From: Hygrophila difformis
Lineage: Eukaryota > Streptophyta > Magnoliopsida > Lamiales > Acanthaceae
Reading direction: 5' to 3'
Length of the DNA: 64,000 nucleotides
NCBI GenBank assembly: GCA_030278955.1
Contig: JAOANR010000008.1
Coordinates: forward strand, 37,642,148-37,706,147
Position numbers and translations under genes: made by a program. Under the pieces are notes generated by a model. The model did no database searches. It was not told where the DNA came from and was given only the letters and a program-made list of their open reading frames with translations. Below are positions 9,900 to 21,327 of the stretch, in pieces. Position 1 is the first letter of the stretch. The number at the start of each line of letters is the position of its first letter.

Positions 9900-10946
9900 T
9901 CATTTAATTCTGATGGTGTGACCTTTCAGATTAAATTTTATACCATTATCCTTTCTTACCCATGGTTTATGATTTTCGAGAAAACTTAATCCCAAAATCA
10001 TAACCCCATTGTCTTTTCCAGCGGTACCTAAGACTCTAATCTCGTGTCCTGCAATTTCAATTGTTCCTTCATAGGTCCCAATTGATGGCTGCTGCAAGTA
10101 GTATAAATCACCACATGGAAAATGGTTAATCTTTTCAGTGATGTCAAATATTACCCGTATTTCTTTCCATCCTTCAGGGCATTTAATCTTTATATTATCT
10201 ACCCCAATGGATTGAGGAGTTAAATCTTTGATGAACTCCTTTCCTTTATATGCCATAATTCCGTCTTCCGAAATAGACATACGGCTTGCGTACTCAATTC
10301 TAGCACTCGTTGATCTGTCTAAAATTGGATGATCTCTTATCTGTATGCCTACTCCTCCTAACCTTGGAACATGTGTAGGATTTGGAGTCATGACTTTAGC
10401 AAATTCCTTGAAAATGCTAGGAATTTCTATATATTCTTTCCTGAGAAATAAGTCAGAATGATGACTATTGGAAAGTGCATAAGAGATTCTATAAGTTATA
10501 GTATATGGCCTGTTTCCTTCTTTCATCAGATCTTTTCTTTTGAAATCCTGATGAAGTGTTAGAACTCTGCTAAAATCTTGGTCAGCTAAGTTATAGGAAA
10601 TTTTGGGATGTATGTCAAACATTAACTTCCCAGCATATAAATTTCCTACCATAGTCCCAAGAACACCATCTCTAAGGTTATTGATTCTTCTATCAGTGAC
10701 TGATAGATGTAATTCAGAATCAATGCCTTCTTTGAATGTTGCCTTGATTACTACTTCGATGGCACCTATGTGGATCCATTTCATAGTAATGGCAATTTCC
10801 TCCTTCATTCTGCTTAATTCCTCAAGAATTTCTTCTTTAGGAATTAGTTGCATATCCATAACATTACAAGTAAGTTCCATAGGAATTGCAAACTCGCCTG
10901 CACTTACCTTGTAGATGATGTTATGTCTCCTCTGGTTGAGTCCCAT
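9900..10946 (-). CDS. Caulimovirid movement protein (30K superfamily), 348 codons open
   Basis: This is the longest intact viral frame. Residues about 50-170 match the caulimovirid 30K movement protein core: WIHIGAIEVVIKATF, then SVTDRRI with GTMVGNLYAGKLMF, then ISYALSNSHHS. Movement proteins of this family form tubules through plasmodesmata for cell-to-cell spread. The C-terminal region ends in ILGLSFLENHKPW, which resembles the last strand of a retropepsin-like fold rather than 30K sequence. It lies between the coat protein and the protease. It is open for its whole length but sits in an otherwise dead locus. Confidence 0.75.
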   Translation of the reverse strand: MGLNQRRHNIIYKVSAGEFAIPMELTCNVMDMQLIPKEEILEELSRMKEEIAITMKWIHIGAIEVVIKATFKEGIDSELHLSVTDRRINNLRDGVLGTMVGNLYAGKLMFDIHPKISYNLADQDFSRVLTLHQDFKRKDLMKEGNRPYTITYRISYALSNSHHSDLFLRKEYIEIPSIFKEFAKVMTPNPTHVPRLGGVGIQIRDHPILDRSTSARIEYASRMSISEDGIMAYKGKEFIKDLTPQSIGVDNIKIKCPEGWKEIRVIFDITEKINHFPCGDLYYLQQPSIGTYEGTIEIAGHEIRVLGTAGKDNGVMILGLSFLENHKPWVRKDNGIKFNLKGHTIRIK

Positions 10947-10993
10947 CTGGTTAAGAACTCGTCCAATCCCGCAAATTCTGAATCCTGTCCTCT

Positions 10994-12442
10994 TCAGTCA
11001 GACTCGGTTGAAGATCCATCTGAATATGAGTCCGAGTCACTTCTTAATTCTTCCTCGTAGATGCTTTCATCCGTGGGGATGTCCTCAAACTGATAGACCG
11101 GTACCAGCTTTCCATGGTAGACCGCTTCCACGATATCCTCCGTGGCTTCGTACGTTCGTATCTCACGATTCTGACGGCAATCGGGTGAGATATGATCTCT
11201 GGCTCCACACTTCCAACAGTTACAGTCCTTGAAACTTTCCTTGGCTCGGGTATGGGCTCGTCTGAACGTTCTTTTTGACATTGTTCTCCCCTTGCTCCTT
11301 GTTGTTGAGCTAGTTGAGCGTTGGGATGAACCCTTCGTCGTTCCCGTTCTTTGTCCAGTTTTGTATGTTCTGGCCTTGCTCTTGGACCACCATGCTCTTC
11401 TTCTTCGGAATGGAGGTTTTCTGAAACTCTTACTGTATGAGCCTCGACTCTTCTTCTTTCTTCTCTTTTCTTCCGATTCTCCTATACTTGTTGGAAAATC
11501 GTTATTTTCACAGCAAAGAGGGGTTCTTTTTATTTTACCTCTTAGTATCTTGATGTTCTTTTGGGCTGCTGCCTGTTGACACCATTCTCTGAGCTTATCC
11601 TTTAAGAAGGACATTCTTCGGGCTATTGAGTCCACTATACCAGGGGGTACTATGTACGATTGGATCAACATCTCTCTCCATGGACAGCAGATCTTTGCAA
11701 AGAACATTGGACATGCTACTTCAGCTGTCATCTTACTCCGAAAATAGTATTTACGAAACCAGTAGATATATTCGTCTACTGCGTAAATACTTCATAACTC
11801 CATACAAAATAGTGCTTGGGTATAGACCTTGATTTTTTCAGTTCTCTGTTCTTCAAAATAACCATCTCCTACAAAATGGGTTTTGAATAAGAGGCCAAAT
11901 CTTTCACAGATTGTGCTTTTGGATTCTCCTTTGAGTATTTGCTCTTTTAAGGATGCCGTGGAGTTTTTCCAGCCCAGCTTTGCCGATCCTTCGAGACTTA
12001 GCTCTATTAATCTGACAAAGTTTTCTTTATCGAGATCTAGGGTGGTTGCTGCAATCTTCATTGAAGCTACCCATTCGTCGATCAGATCTTCGATGTTTCG
12101 GAAGTCGATAACATCAAGGTTCAGTGTTATGTCATATGGATTTAATGGTTGTAACACCGTCTTGTCCCACGGTATGGATTATGGTGCTCTACTCGGGTTC
12201 CGTCATGGGTTTCGTCTTGCATTGAGATGCACCTCTGGATACCCGTTCATGTGGAAGTCTGTACTTTCCCTCATTGGGACATCAGGCGGTCCATCGTGGG
12301 TCACGTTGGATCCTGATTCTTCTGCATAACCGAATTGAAGAACTTCATTGGGTTTTACATTAACCAGATCCATAATCCCGAGTTGGGAAATTGATTCTGC
12401 TAATACTTGTAGATCTGATAGATCTGCCCTGGAAACACTCAT
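10994..12442 (-). pseudogene. Caulimovirid coat protein (capsid) gene in three fragments
   Basis: Fragments at 12442-12203, 12157-11792 and 11731-10994 lie in order on the minus strand. The middle one has the capsid-core character of this family (LIDEWVASMKI, LSLEGSAKLGW). The last one has a long basic, Arg/Lys/Ser-rich region and the knuckle CWKCGARDHISPDC (C-x2-C-x4-H-x4-C), then an acidic serine-rich tail. That is the usual coat protein C-terminus, which binds RNA. Breaks fall near 12200 and 11790-11735. The first fragment overlaps the coiled-coil ORF by four bases (ATGA). Confidence 0.8.
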
Positions 12443-12737
12443 TCGACTGTTTTCAGGAGATCGATCATAAGCTCTTCTTGTGATTTCTGCTTTGGAACCA
12501 TAGTTGCTTTACCCTTTTGATGTAAAGCTTGTACGGGTCCGAGTACATCTCTAATATTGGCTTGGTTATTCTTGGAAAATCCAGGAATATCCTTCTGCCT
12601 TTTCTTGATATCCAAAATGTCAAATTTCATATTCGAAATTTCCTTCTTTAGATCTTGAAATAATTTCAAGATCTCATCTGTTGTTTGATTCAAGTTATCA
12701 ATTTTTTCAGGTAAAATCAATACCCGGTTACCATAAT
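12439..12737 (-). pseudogene. Coiled-coil virion-associated-protein-like ORF, 3' part
   Basis: From 12720 to 12439 there are about 93 codons rich in Leu/Ile/Lys in a heptad-like pattern (KIDNLNQTTDEILKLFQDLK), followed by a basic C-terminus. Position before the coat protein and the coiled coil suggest a virion-associated protein, as in caulimoviruses and badnaviruses. No ATG starts this part: the frame continues across the Tekay-1 insertion to the segment at 23926-24015. The insertion therefore splits the ORF exactly, with ATAAT duplicated. Confidence 0.55.
12733..12737 (+). repeat. Target-site duplication ATAAT, left of Tekay-1
   Basis: ATAAT directly precedes the TG of the Tekay-1 5' LTR and is repeated at 23926-23930 directly after the 3' LTR. 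Confidence 0.95.
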
Positions 12738-15335
12738 TGTAATACCCGAGAATTTTCCAACATAAAATAAAACAATAATTAAATAAATAAATAATAAATA
12801 AAATAAATACTATAAGTAAATAAACAAATCCAGCAAATAAAAGAAATAAATAAAGATAAGGAAATGAGAAATGAGACTTTTACTTAAAAAGGAATTAAAG
12901 GAATTTAATTAAACAAATGGATGGATAAATGGAACACCAACTCCTGACACTAATGAACTCGAGTATTCGAGTCCAAAACATCCAACTAGACTAAGAATAA
13001 AATTAGGGAGAAAGTAAGAACCCGAATATACCCCGGAAATCGGAATTCGGAAGCATAGAGGGATAGAAACCCGAAAGAGAGGCGGAAACGCACGACGGAT
13101 CGCACGACCCGCCCGGACCGAAGTCCAGGCGAGGTCGGCGCGGTGGCCGCGCGGTAAAGGGGGTTCAGCGCGCCACGACCGCGCCACCCCACAGATTTGG
13201 TCGTTGCGTGAATCTCTCGCCCGAACGCGGATTTTTCGACTTTCGGTTGAACATCTCTCGACTCCAGACCTTTAGGTCGGCCGTGGACGCCCTAGGGATT
13301 GAGAATTCTATAAATAAGCCCCTTGGGAGCCCCGAACAAGTTTACGAAACCCTAAAGCATTCTATACGTTCGAAACCATAAATCCGGAGTCGTCGGAGGC
13401 ACGAAACCAAGACGAACGCTGTTGGACGAGTTCTCTACAGATCTCCATAGTCGTGGTAAGTCTCGGTCCAATCTCTATTCAATAAACGATTCGAAAACGA
13501 ATCCTAATCATCTCCTTTTTCTTTCTACACCCCCGTATCGAATCTAGATCGTAGAACCCGACGAACGGAGAGGAGAGACGGTGATCTGGAAGCCACGCCT
13601 CCGAATTGGACATTCCCGACGTTCATAGACACTGTAAGTTAACCTTACATGGTTTTGGAAGATTTTAAAACATTCGAAACCTAAAAGATTCAACAAGAAC
13701 CACAAATCTGTCCACTTTTGTTTTTCTACCGACGCAACAGATTTGGTGAATTTTTCCGACCCTTAAAACGAACTCAAACAGAAAAACTTAAAACACGAAA
13801 AACGTTCCTAAGACTTAGACCTAGCTACTGTAAAAATTTGAGAATTTTTGGAGTTGATTTGGTATGTGAAAACCCGTTGAAACCGAACTGTTTAATTCTA
13901 GATCTTGAAATCTTGGACAGAACTTAGGAATGATCTTGATCACGTTTTTGACATAGGATCTAGGCTGTTTTAGATCTTTGGCCGAACATGAAAGTTGTAG
14001 ATAAATGTCTCAAGATGGTCCCTGTCATATTTCATTAAATTTGGAGTTGAATTGATATGGTAGAATGTGAAATTTGTAAACTGTGACACTTTGAACTCGG
14101 ACAGATTTCTTGTTATGCGGAAATTGGCGATTTTAACCTACTTAGGTATCTCGGATTGAAAAAGTTAAAACACGAAAGTTGTAGATCTTGATGTTTCCGA
14201 GTCAGATATGAAATTTTGGAATTTTTGGAATTAAATCTGATTTTAGACGAATTTTGGAGTAAACTGCGATTTACCGAAACGAAATTTTGAAATCTTGTTG
14301 AAACATGGAATTAACCTTTAGGGTTGAAACGAATTGAGATATTATTTCCAAATTAATACATTGGAAGGCAGATTTTAAAAACTAAATCCCCTTGCAAACT
14401 TGATAAATTAAAATTAGGGGTGAGTGCTCTGCAGGGTGCCCCCTAACGATTCACTTCGTGCCGTAATGGACGATGGTGACCCCGCGCGCTATACTTGAAA
14501 TGTGATATTGCCAAAACGGCGAAACTTAGAGCCTACACTCTCGTGAATATCCGTATGGGTTTCCCGAGGCTCCGGAGTGGTACTGGGTATGGCTGATACG
14601 GCTGCGGCCGCCGGGCTACCGGCTAAACTTGTTGACATCGCGATTTCTATCGTGAAACTTGAAATACCAAATCGGGAATGTAATGGGGATTCTAAATTAA
14701 ATTAAACTAGATTAAATGATATTGTTGTCCAATTAAATTATTAAATGCTTTATTTAAATTATGGTTATTATCTTGAACCATGTGATAGGTGTTATTAAAT
14801 AGAGCCTGAGATAGATTGTGCTATATGATATGGATTATATGAAATCAAATATTATGTTATTATCATGCTTTTGTTAAATTATTTAAGTTATGGCTTTTAA
14901 ACCCTACGATCATGCATGTGTTAACTTACTCAGCAATTTTGCTGATCAAAACCATTTTTATTCCTTTCTTTACAGAATATGTGGAATGAGCATGTGTGAG
15001 CACGAATCATGCATGGGATTTTGGGAACTTTTATTTTGCTTTTAAATTTCGTACTTAGACTATATTATGAACGGGCCTGTTTAACCCGTGTTTTGGCCAT
15101 GTCGGCCTTTTTTATATTTTCCGCTGCGATACTGTACTAAACTAAATATTTCCGCTGCGCTATGCTATTATTATTTTCGATTTATATTGTATGGGCTATT
15201 TTGAATGCTTTAAATGTTTTAAACACTGCAATACCTAGCCTTGCATCTCTTTAGTAAGCTCGGAGAAACCGTGTCTTACTAGGGAGATGTGGCGGTGACA
15301 TCCCGACCTGGGTTACCAAAAACCGGGGTGTTACA
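12738..15335 (+). repeat. 5' LTR of Tekay-1 (2598 bp)
   Basis: It starts TGTAATACCCGAG and ends CCGGGGTGTTACA. The TATA-like string TATAAATAAGCCCC at about 13309-13322 is a plausible promoter, and GAAACCCTAAAG follows. A GC-rich block at 13080-13200 precedes it. Short antisense ORFs in the LTR, such as one over 12909-13187, recur in all four LTR copies of the family but look fortuitous. Confidence 0.95.
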
Positions 15336-15338
15336 AGT

Positions 15339-15351
15339 TGGTATCAGAGCC
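15339..15351 (+). other. Primer-binding site of Tekay-1, initiator tRNA-Met type
   Basis: TGGTATCAGAGCC lies three bases after the LTR end and is complementary to the 3' end of plant initiator tRNA-Met, the usual chromovirus primer. Confidence 0.95.
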
Positions 15352-15767
15352 AGGCTATTTTTAAACTATTATTTTTAAACCATTACTATTTTTAAACTAT
15401 TATTTTAAAACCATTATTATTTTTAAACTATTATTAATATTTTTACTATTATTTTAAATTTTAAAGTATTATTTCCATGGAGAAATTTTATTCTAAAACC
15501 CATGGGAAAAATATATATGGTGCATTAAATTATTATTGGGGGGAAATATCATTTGCATATGCATGTCGCATCTCTGCTATGAACTTAGCATCTTGGAAAC
15601 TTGAACTTAGAATCTTGGCGAAACTTGAACTTAGAATCTTGGCGAAACTTGAACTTAGCATCTTGGCGAAACTTGAACTTAGAATCTTGGAAACTCGAAC
15701 CTAGAATCTTGGCGAATTGAACTTAGAATCTTGGCGAATATTAACCTAGATCTCTTGCTTGCGCTAG
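15352..15767 (+). repeat. Tekay-1 leader with AT-rich and 24-bp tandem repeats
   Basis: After the PBS, 15355-15460 is a degenerate repeat of ATTATTTTTAAAC-like units. From about 15582 to 15749 a 24-bp unit (AACTTGAACTTAGAATCTTGG plus CGA) recurs about seven times with small changes. The short ORF through it (15477-15704) only reflects the repeat. The same two blocks occur in Tekay-2 with a slightly different unit order. Confidence 0.85.
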
Positions 15768-16103
15768 ATGGCTAGTCAGGACATGATGCAGTTGATGATC
15801 AGGATGATGAGCGTTCATCTCGATTCCCACCAAACCCTAGAGCAAATGAAGTACCGTATGGCTCAATTGGAGGCCAATTTACATCACATGGGCAACTTGA
15901 GAGAGGCGGATCATCACCGCATAAACCAACTCGAGCGCCAAGTCCAAACCCTCACTACACAAAACTTAATACTAAAGGAATACATCGATGCCCACGGGCA
16001 AGATTTAAACACTATCTTTGACGACCTACTACCGCCGAGTTCGGAGGAGGAAGATCCGGAGGAAGATCCTGCTACCCCGCCGAGAGACGTCATGAGGCAC
16101 TAG
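15768..16103 (+). CDS. Extra small ORF upstream of gag in Tekay-1 (111 codons)
   Basis: The product starts MASQDMMQLM. Residues about 1-85 are Met/Leu/Gln-rich with regular hydrophobic spacing, a likely coiled coil (LEQMKYRMAQLEANL, INQLERQVQTLTTQNL). The tail is acidic (SSEEEDPEEDP). I do not recognise it as gag, env or any named family. The same ORF is intact in Tekay-2 with three amino-acid changes and in the same place, 267 bp before the gag ATG. Conservation in two copies supports a real gene, but both copies are young, so it does not prove selection. It could be a gag-accessory or nucleoprotein-interacting protein; that is a guess. Confidence 0.6.
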   Translation: MASQDMMQLMIRMMSVHLDSHQTLEQMKYRMAQLEANLHHMGNLREADHHRINQLERQVQTLTTQNLILKEYIDAHGQDLNTIFDDLLPPSSEEEDPEEDPATPPRDVMRH

Positions 16104-16370
16104 AGATTCTACTGTTGGACATCGTTTTGCTAGAAAAATATTTCTACTTTTGTATTAAAATTTCTTTTGAGGAAATAAAATGCCGATTTATTTTTTTTAA
16201 ATCAAAACAAAACAAAACAAGACAAAATAAAATAAAACCCCGAAGCATACGATGCTCCTCAATCCGAACAAAGCACCACGTGCTAAATTACTACACACAT
16301 ATACATTCATAGAAATTGCTTGGACTATATGCTAAATTCACCAGCCCTAATCTATCCTATTTGTACCAGA

Positions 16371-18442
16371 ATGGCACCCAGAGGAAGAGGAAGAGGCAGA
16401 GCCCAACCTGCTCCCCAAACCACTACTGAAACACCTACTGAAACACCACCAAACGTCACTGAACCAAACCAACCTGATGAGGAACAGCCCCAAGGTGCGC
16501 AGGACGCCCCGCACCGAACAATGTGGGCGATCGTCTTAGGACGATAGAGGAAGTGTTGATTGCGCTCGGAAACGCGCAAGTCAACCAGGGTCAAGCTGCG
16601 GCGGTACCTCCGCCCCAAGCTCGCCCTAACTACCTAGCGATGGTGAATCCCTACCAGCCGCCCCACTATGCTGGTGAGGAGGATCCAGCTAAACTGGAGG
16701 AATGGATCCGGACTTTTGACAAGCTGCTGGGAGCGGTCAAATGTCCGGAAGGAGAGAGGGTACATGTCGCTTCATACTACTTGGGAGGCGAAGCTGATGA
16801 CTGGTGGCAAGCAACGCAAGCCAAACTGACTGAAGATGACGAGCCTTACTCGTGGATGGAGATGATGGAACTACTCAGGGATCGATTCTATCCCTTGAGT
16901 ACCAAAGCTGCCATGTACGAGGAATTCCTGTCACTGAAGCAAGGAAGCCAAACGGTGCAGGAATACTACACCCGCTTCAAGGAGCTGGTGAGGTTCGCAC
17001 CAAGGCTAGTGCCTACTGATGCGGAGAAGGCACAGAAGTTCGAGATGGGACTGAACCTGTCTGTGCGCGAAGTAATCGCGGGGGTACACTACCCCGATTT
17101 GCAAGCCGTATACGATCGCGCTGTAGCGGTAGCACGCGTGCAGCAGCTGAAAAGAAGGGTGAGTGGGGAGTCCAGCAGGGGTCCTCAAGACAAGAGAAGC
17201 CGAGACTCAAGAAACGAGAACAACACTGGAAGGAACGAGCAGCGTAGAGGGTCGAATAGGCCCCAACAAAGCAACACGGGAAGGAGGTTCAATCAAGAAG
17301 ATCCGGTACCGCCTTGCCCGCGATGTGGACGACCACATCTGGCAAGGGGATGCCCGCAACAAGGCGCTTGTTACCGATGCGGTCGAATGGGTCACGTTCG
17401 ACGGGAATGTCGAACTAGACTCGAGAACATAACGAAGAGGGACGATTTGGTCGCGGGGCAAGAACAGCCTCAAAACCAAAACGGGCAAAACGGCAATAAC
17501 CAAGGGTACCGACCCCCTCAAAATAGGCCGCAACACCAGAACCAGAACCAACGACCTCCGCCCCCGCAGAATCAAAACCAACAGCAAAATCAGCAGCCAA
17601 ATGGGAATCAGCAGGGCAATCAGGGACGCCCTGTGGGGAGGCTCAACGTGGTGAACCAAGCGGACGTGCCTGCGCAAGGAGAAGTGATGGCAGGTACATT
17701 TCACGTTTTGAATACGCCCCTTAGAATTTTATTTGATTCCGGAGCTAGTTGCTCAATTATTGCATCAAGGATAGTGCCTGAGTTAGATCTACCTAAGTGC
17801 GAGAGAATTAGCTTAGGAATTCAATTGCCTTCTGGAGAAGTAGTGTCTTGCTCTAAACGATATAACGGAATTCCTATAGTGATAAAGAACGTAGAATTCT
17901 TCGCGAACTTGGTAGAATTTAACTTAAGAGACTTTGACATCATACTGGGGATGGATTGGCTATCCCAGTATAAAGCGGTGATCGAATGCAAAAAACAAAA
18001 GATCACCTTGTCAAAAAGTAGGGGAAAGAGAGTTATCTTTTACTCTCAGCCCCCTAAGAAAAGTAACAAAATCGTTAGTGCACTTAAACTAAGTAACTTG
18101 ATGCGTAAGGGGTATGAACTATATGCGTGCAATGTGCACAACCTTGAGGCGGAAGAGAACAAGGTTGATAGCATACCAGTGGTAAGAGAATATCCGGACG
18201 TGTTCCATGAAGACGTTCCGGGCATGCCACCTGAGAGAGATCTCGAATTCACGATAGATCTCATTCCGGGGACAGAGCCTGTCTCGAAAGCTCCGTACCG
18301 GATGGCACCACTGGAAATGAAGGAGTTAAAAGAACAACTCGAGGAGCTATTGGGAAAAGGTTACGTAAGACCGAGTACGTCCCCTTGGGGAGCACCGGTT
18401 TATTTGTCAAGAAGAAAGACGGAGGACTACGCCTTTGCATAG
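16371..18442 (+). pseudogene. Tekay-1 gag-protease part of gag-pol, frameshifted
   Basis: The gag ATG is at 16371 (MAPRGRGRGRAQP). A run of four C near 16506-16510, where Tekay-2 has five, shifts the frame after about 46 codons. The correct frame resumes from about 16523 and runs to 18442. That frame shows the gag core (WWQATQAKL), two zinc knuckles (CPRCGRPHLARGC and CYRCGRMGHVRREC, about residues 264-297 of the 639-codon frame), a Gln/Asn-rich linker, and a retropepsin site LFDSGASCSI. It ends at the start of RT, where a second 1-bp deletion near 18401 (within GGTTTATTTG) moves coding to the next frame. Confidence 0.9.
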
Positions 18443-21099
18443 ATTACCGAGGACTAAACCAAGTGACCATTAAGAATAAATACCCCCTACCGAGAATAGA
18501 GGATCTGTTTGATCAACTGAAGGGAGCTTCAGTATTCTCGAAGATCGATTTGCGATCTGGGTATCATCAATTGAGGATTGCCGAGAAGGACATTCCAAAG
18601 ACGGCGTTTCGAACACGATATGGCCATTACGAGTTCACAGTGTTATCCTTCGGGTTAACAAATGCACCGGCCATGTTCATGAATCTCATGAACAACGTGT
18701 TCCGAGAATTGTTAGACCAGTGTGTCGTAGTGTTCATTGACGACATCATGATCTACTCGAAGAGCGAGGAAGAGCATGCGAAGCACTTACATCAAGTGTT
18801 GGAAATCTTGCGAAGAAATCAGCTATATGGCAAGCTGTCGAAATGTGACTTCTGGCTGAAAGAAGTGGCATTTCTCGGACACATAGTATCCGCTGATGGA
18901 GTATCAGTGGATCCGGCAAAAGTTTCTGTCGTAACTGAATGGGCAACTCCGAAAAGTCCAACGGAAATAAGGAGTTTCCTTGGATTAGCCGGATATTACA
19001 GACGATTTGTAAAGGACTTTTCAAGGATTGCACGTCCTTTGACCCAGCTACTTAAGAAAGGAGCAAAATACGAGTGGACCGAAGCATGTGAGACATCGTT
19101 TCAAGAGCTGAAGAAACGACTCACAACCACACCCGTATTAACACTACCATCAGAGAATGGTGACTTCGAAGTATATAGCGATGCTTCGAAGGAAGGTTTA
19201 GGTTGTGTTTTGATGCAAGACTCGAGAGTCGTAGCCTACGCATCACGCCAACTAAAACCTCACGAGGAAAATTATCCGACACATGACCTGGAGTTGGCAG
19301 CGGTCGTTTTCGCTGTAAAGATATGGAGACATTATCTTTATGGGCGGAAGTGTCGAATGTTCACCGACCACAAGAGCTTGAAGTATATATTCACTCAGAA
19401 GGAGTTGAATTTGAGACAGCGAAGGTGGTTGGAACTCATTAAAGACTACGATTTAGAGATAGCATACCACGAGGGGAAGGCGAATGTGGTAGCCGATGCC
19501 CTAAGTCGGAAAACCCAACACGTGACAAACTCGTTGATAATTCCGCCGGCATTGTACATGGATTTGGCAAGATTGGAGTTAGAACTCGTGCATCCTGGCA
19601 CAGTGAGAGAAACGGTCAATGCCGTGGTCGTAGAAACTCCAATATTAGACGAGATTCGACTCGCTCAACCGGGCGACCCGAAACTCGAGAAGATAAAAGG
19701 GTATATTGCCGAAGGAAAGGCAATAGGATTTGCTGTCCACGAGGACGGAAGCATCCGTTTCAAAGGGAGGTGGTGTGTGCCTCTTAAATGTGCCGAATTG
19801 AAGCGAAGGTTGATGGAGGAAGGGCACAACACGCCATATTCCGTACATCCCGGAGGTGACAAGCTATACAAAGATCTGAAGAAGATCTATTGGTGGCCGG
19901 GAATGAAGAAGGAAGTGGCAAATTTCGTGGCGAGATGTCTCACCTGCCAAAAGGTTAAGGCAGTGCGACATAAACCCTTAGGATTGATGCAACCACTAGA
20001 GATTCCAAGTTGGAAGTGGTATAGCATCTCAATGGACTTTGTCTCGGGATTACCCCGATCACCTAAAGGCATGAACAAGATTTGGGTGATTGTGGATAGG
20101 CTAACGAAGACAGCCATATTTATCCCAATGAAAGACACGTGGACTATGGACCAATTGGCCCGAGCCTACATTGATAACGTGGTACGGCGACATGGAGTAC
20201 CACACGATATCATTTCCGATAGAGACAGTAGATTTGTCTCTCATTTCTGGATGGAGTTACAGAAAGCTCTCGGTACTCAAATCAAAATGAGCACCGCATT
20301 CCACCCGATGACGGATGGACAAACCGAGAGAACAATCCAAACACTAGAAGACATGCTGAGAGCATGCGTGTTGGAATTCAAAGGAAATTGGGAATCTCAT
20401 TTACCCTTGATTGAGTTTTCCTATAATAATAGTTACCATGCTAGTATTGGCATGGCACCTTTCGAGGCATTGTATGGACGGAAGTGCCGAAGCCCTTTGA
20501 GCTGGGAAGAAAACGATAAGTCCGTGGTAGTGGGACCACAACTTATCGAAGACATGGCTCAACAAATCAAAGTGATCCAAGGGAAGATGAAAGCCGCTCA
20601 AGACCGTCAAAAGAGTTATGCCGACGTGAGACGACGAGACCTAGAATTTCAAGTGGGAGATAGGGTCATGCTAAAGATATCACCCATGAAGGGGGTGATG
20701 CGCTTTGGCAAACGAGGGAAGTTAAGTCCACGATACATAGGACCTTACGAGATTCTAGAACGAGTCGGAACTCTAGCCTACCGATTGGCTTTACCGCCAC
20801 ACTTAGATCGAGTTCATAATGTCTTCCATGTCTCACAACTAAAGAAGTATGTGCCGGACCCGACACATGTACTTCAACCGGAGATAATTGAGCTCGATGA
20901 AGATTTGACTTACGAAGAAGTCCCAGTGCGTATTCTCGATACTAAGGAACGAGTAACGAGGAACAAAACCATCAAAATGATCAAGGTTCTTTGGTCAAAC
21001 CACGAAAGTGAGACGGCAACTTGGGAAGTAGAATCCGTCATGAGAGAACGATACCCGACATTGTTCCAAACCGATACCGACACAGTTATGGGGACATAA
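18385..21099 (+). CDS. Tekay-1 pol: RT, RNase H, integrase, chromodomain-like tail
   Basis: A 904-codon open frame that continues the same polyprotein after the 18401 frameshift. In order: RT with the box FIDDIMIYS; RNase H with [10 protein letters not shown]; the integrase HHCC zinc domain around 19845-19950 ([11 protein letters not shown]...CLTCQK); the DDE core ([32 protein letters not shown]); the GPY motif YIGPYEIL; and a chromodomain-like tail near the C-terminus ([14 protein letters not shown]). Chromodomain tails steer chromovirus integration to particular chromatin. Although internally intact, it lacks its own start because gag is frameshifted upstream. Confidence 0.92.
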   Translation: MGSTGLFVKKKDGGLRLCIDYRGLNQVTIKNKYPLPRIEDLFDQLKGASVFSKIDLRSGYHQLRIAEKDIPKTAFRTRYGHYEFTVLSFGLTNAPAMFMNLMNNVFRELLDQCVVVFIDDIMIYSKSEEEHAKHLHQVLEILRRNQLYGKLSKCDFWLKEVAFLGHIVSADGVSVDPAKVSVVTEWATPKSPTEIRSFLGLAGYYRRFVKDFSRIARPLTQLLKKGAKYEWTEACETSFQELKKRLTTTPVLTLPSENGDFEVYSDASKEGLGCVLMQDSRVVAYASRQLKPHEENYPTHDLELAAVVFAVKIWRHYLYGRKCRMFTDHKSLKYIFTQKELNLRQRRWLELIKDYDLEIAYHEGKANVVADALSRKTQHVTNSLIIPPALYMDLARLELELVHPGTVRETVNAVVVETPILDEIRLAQPGDPKLEKIKGYIAEGKAIGFAVHEDGSIRFKGRWCVPLKCAELKRRLMEEGHNTPYSVHPGGDKLYKDLKKIYWWPGMKKEVANFVARCLTCQKVKAVRHKPLGLMQPLEIPSWKWYSISMDFVSGLPRSPKGMNKIWVIVDRLTKTAIFIPMKDTWTMDQLARAYIDNVVRRHGVPHDIISDRDSRFVSHFWMELQKALGTQIKMSTAFHPMTDGQTERTIQTLEDMLRACVLEFKGNWESHLPLIEFSYNNSYHASIGMAPFEALYGRKCRSPLSWEENDKSVVVGPQLIEDMAQQIKVIQGKMKAAQDRQKSYADVRRRDLEFQVGDRVMLKISPMKGVMRFGKRGKLSPRYIGPYEILERVGTLAYRLALPPHLDRVHNVFHVSQLKKYVPDPTHVLQPEIIELDEDLTYEEVPVRILDTKERVTRNKTIKMIKVLWSNHESETATWEVESVMRERYPTLFQTDTDTVMGT

Positions 21100-21106
21100 C
21101 TGCAAT

Positions 21107-21327
21107 CTTAAGGGGGAGAGGATGTCATACCCCCTAATTTTTCGTGCATTTTTGTAAACTTTTGAACTACGTTATGGCTTGATCCCTTTACCGGGTACGT
21201 AGGCAGCTTAGAAGTTTAATTCTAAGTTCAGTCACAACATAATAAAACAAACACAAGACCTTAGCACGAGACGAGAAAAGCCGAAACACAACTTCGAGGA
21301 CGAAGTTGATTCTTAAGGAGGGTAGAC
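21107..21327 (+). other. Two tandem polypurine-tract/LTR-start junctions at the 3' end of Tekay-1
   Basis: Directly after the pol stop, TTAAGGGGGAGAGGA is followed at 21123 by TGTCATACCCCC, which looks like a PPT and a Tekay-type LTR start. About 200 bp later, GATTCTTAAGGAGGGTAGAC precedes the true 3' LTR start TGTAATACCC at 21328. The 205 bp between are not part of the present LTR. They include GGTACGTAGGCAGC, a string seen in other plant LTRs. The first junction appears to be a fossil. Confidence 0.65.

Noticed and set aside
12909..13192. Antisense ORFs of 92 and 68 codons in the Tekay LTR, with equivalents at 21499-21782, 35007-35294 and 43563-43850
   Set aside because: They recur only because the LTR recurs, have no domain character, and follow a GC-rich block that lacks stops by composition.
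15477..15704. 75-codon ORF with LRILAKLE-type repeats
   Set aside because: It is the translation of the 24-bp leader repeat and ends with it; in Tekay-2 the unit order differs.
17207..17704. Antisense ORF of 165 codons in Tekay gag, also at 39085-39582
   Set aside because: Shadow of the conserved gag frame, with no independent start context or domain.
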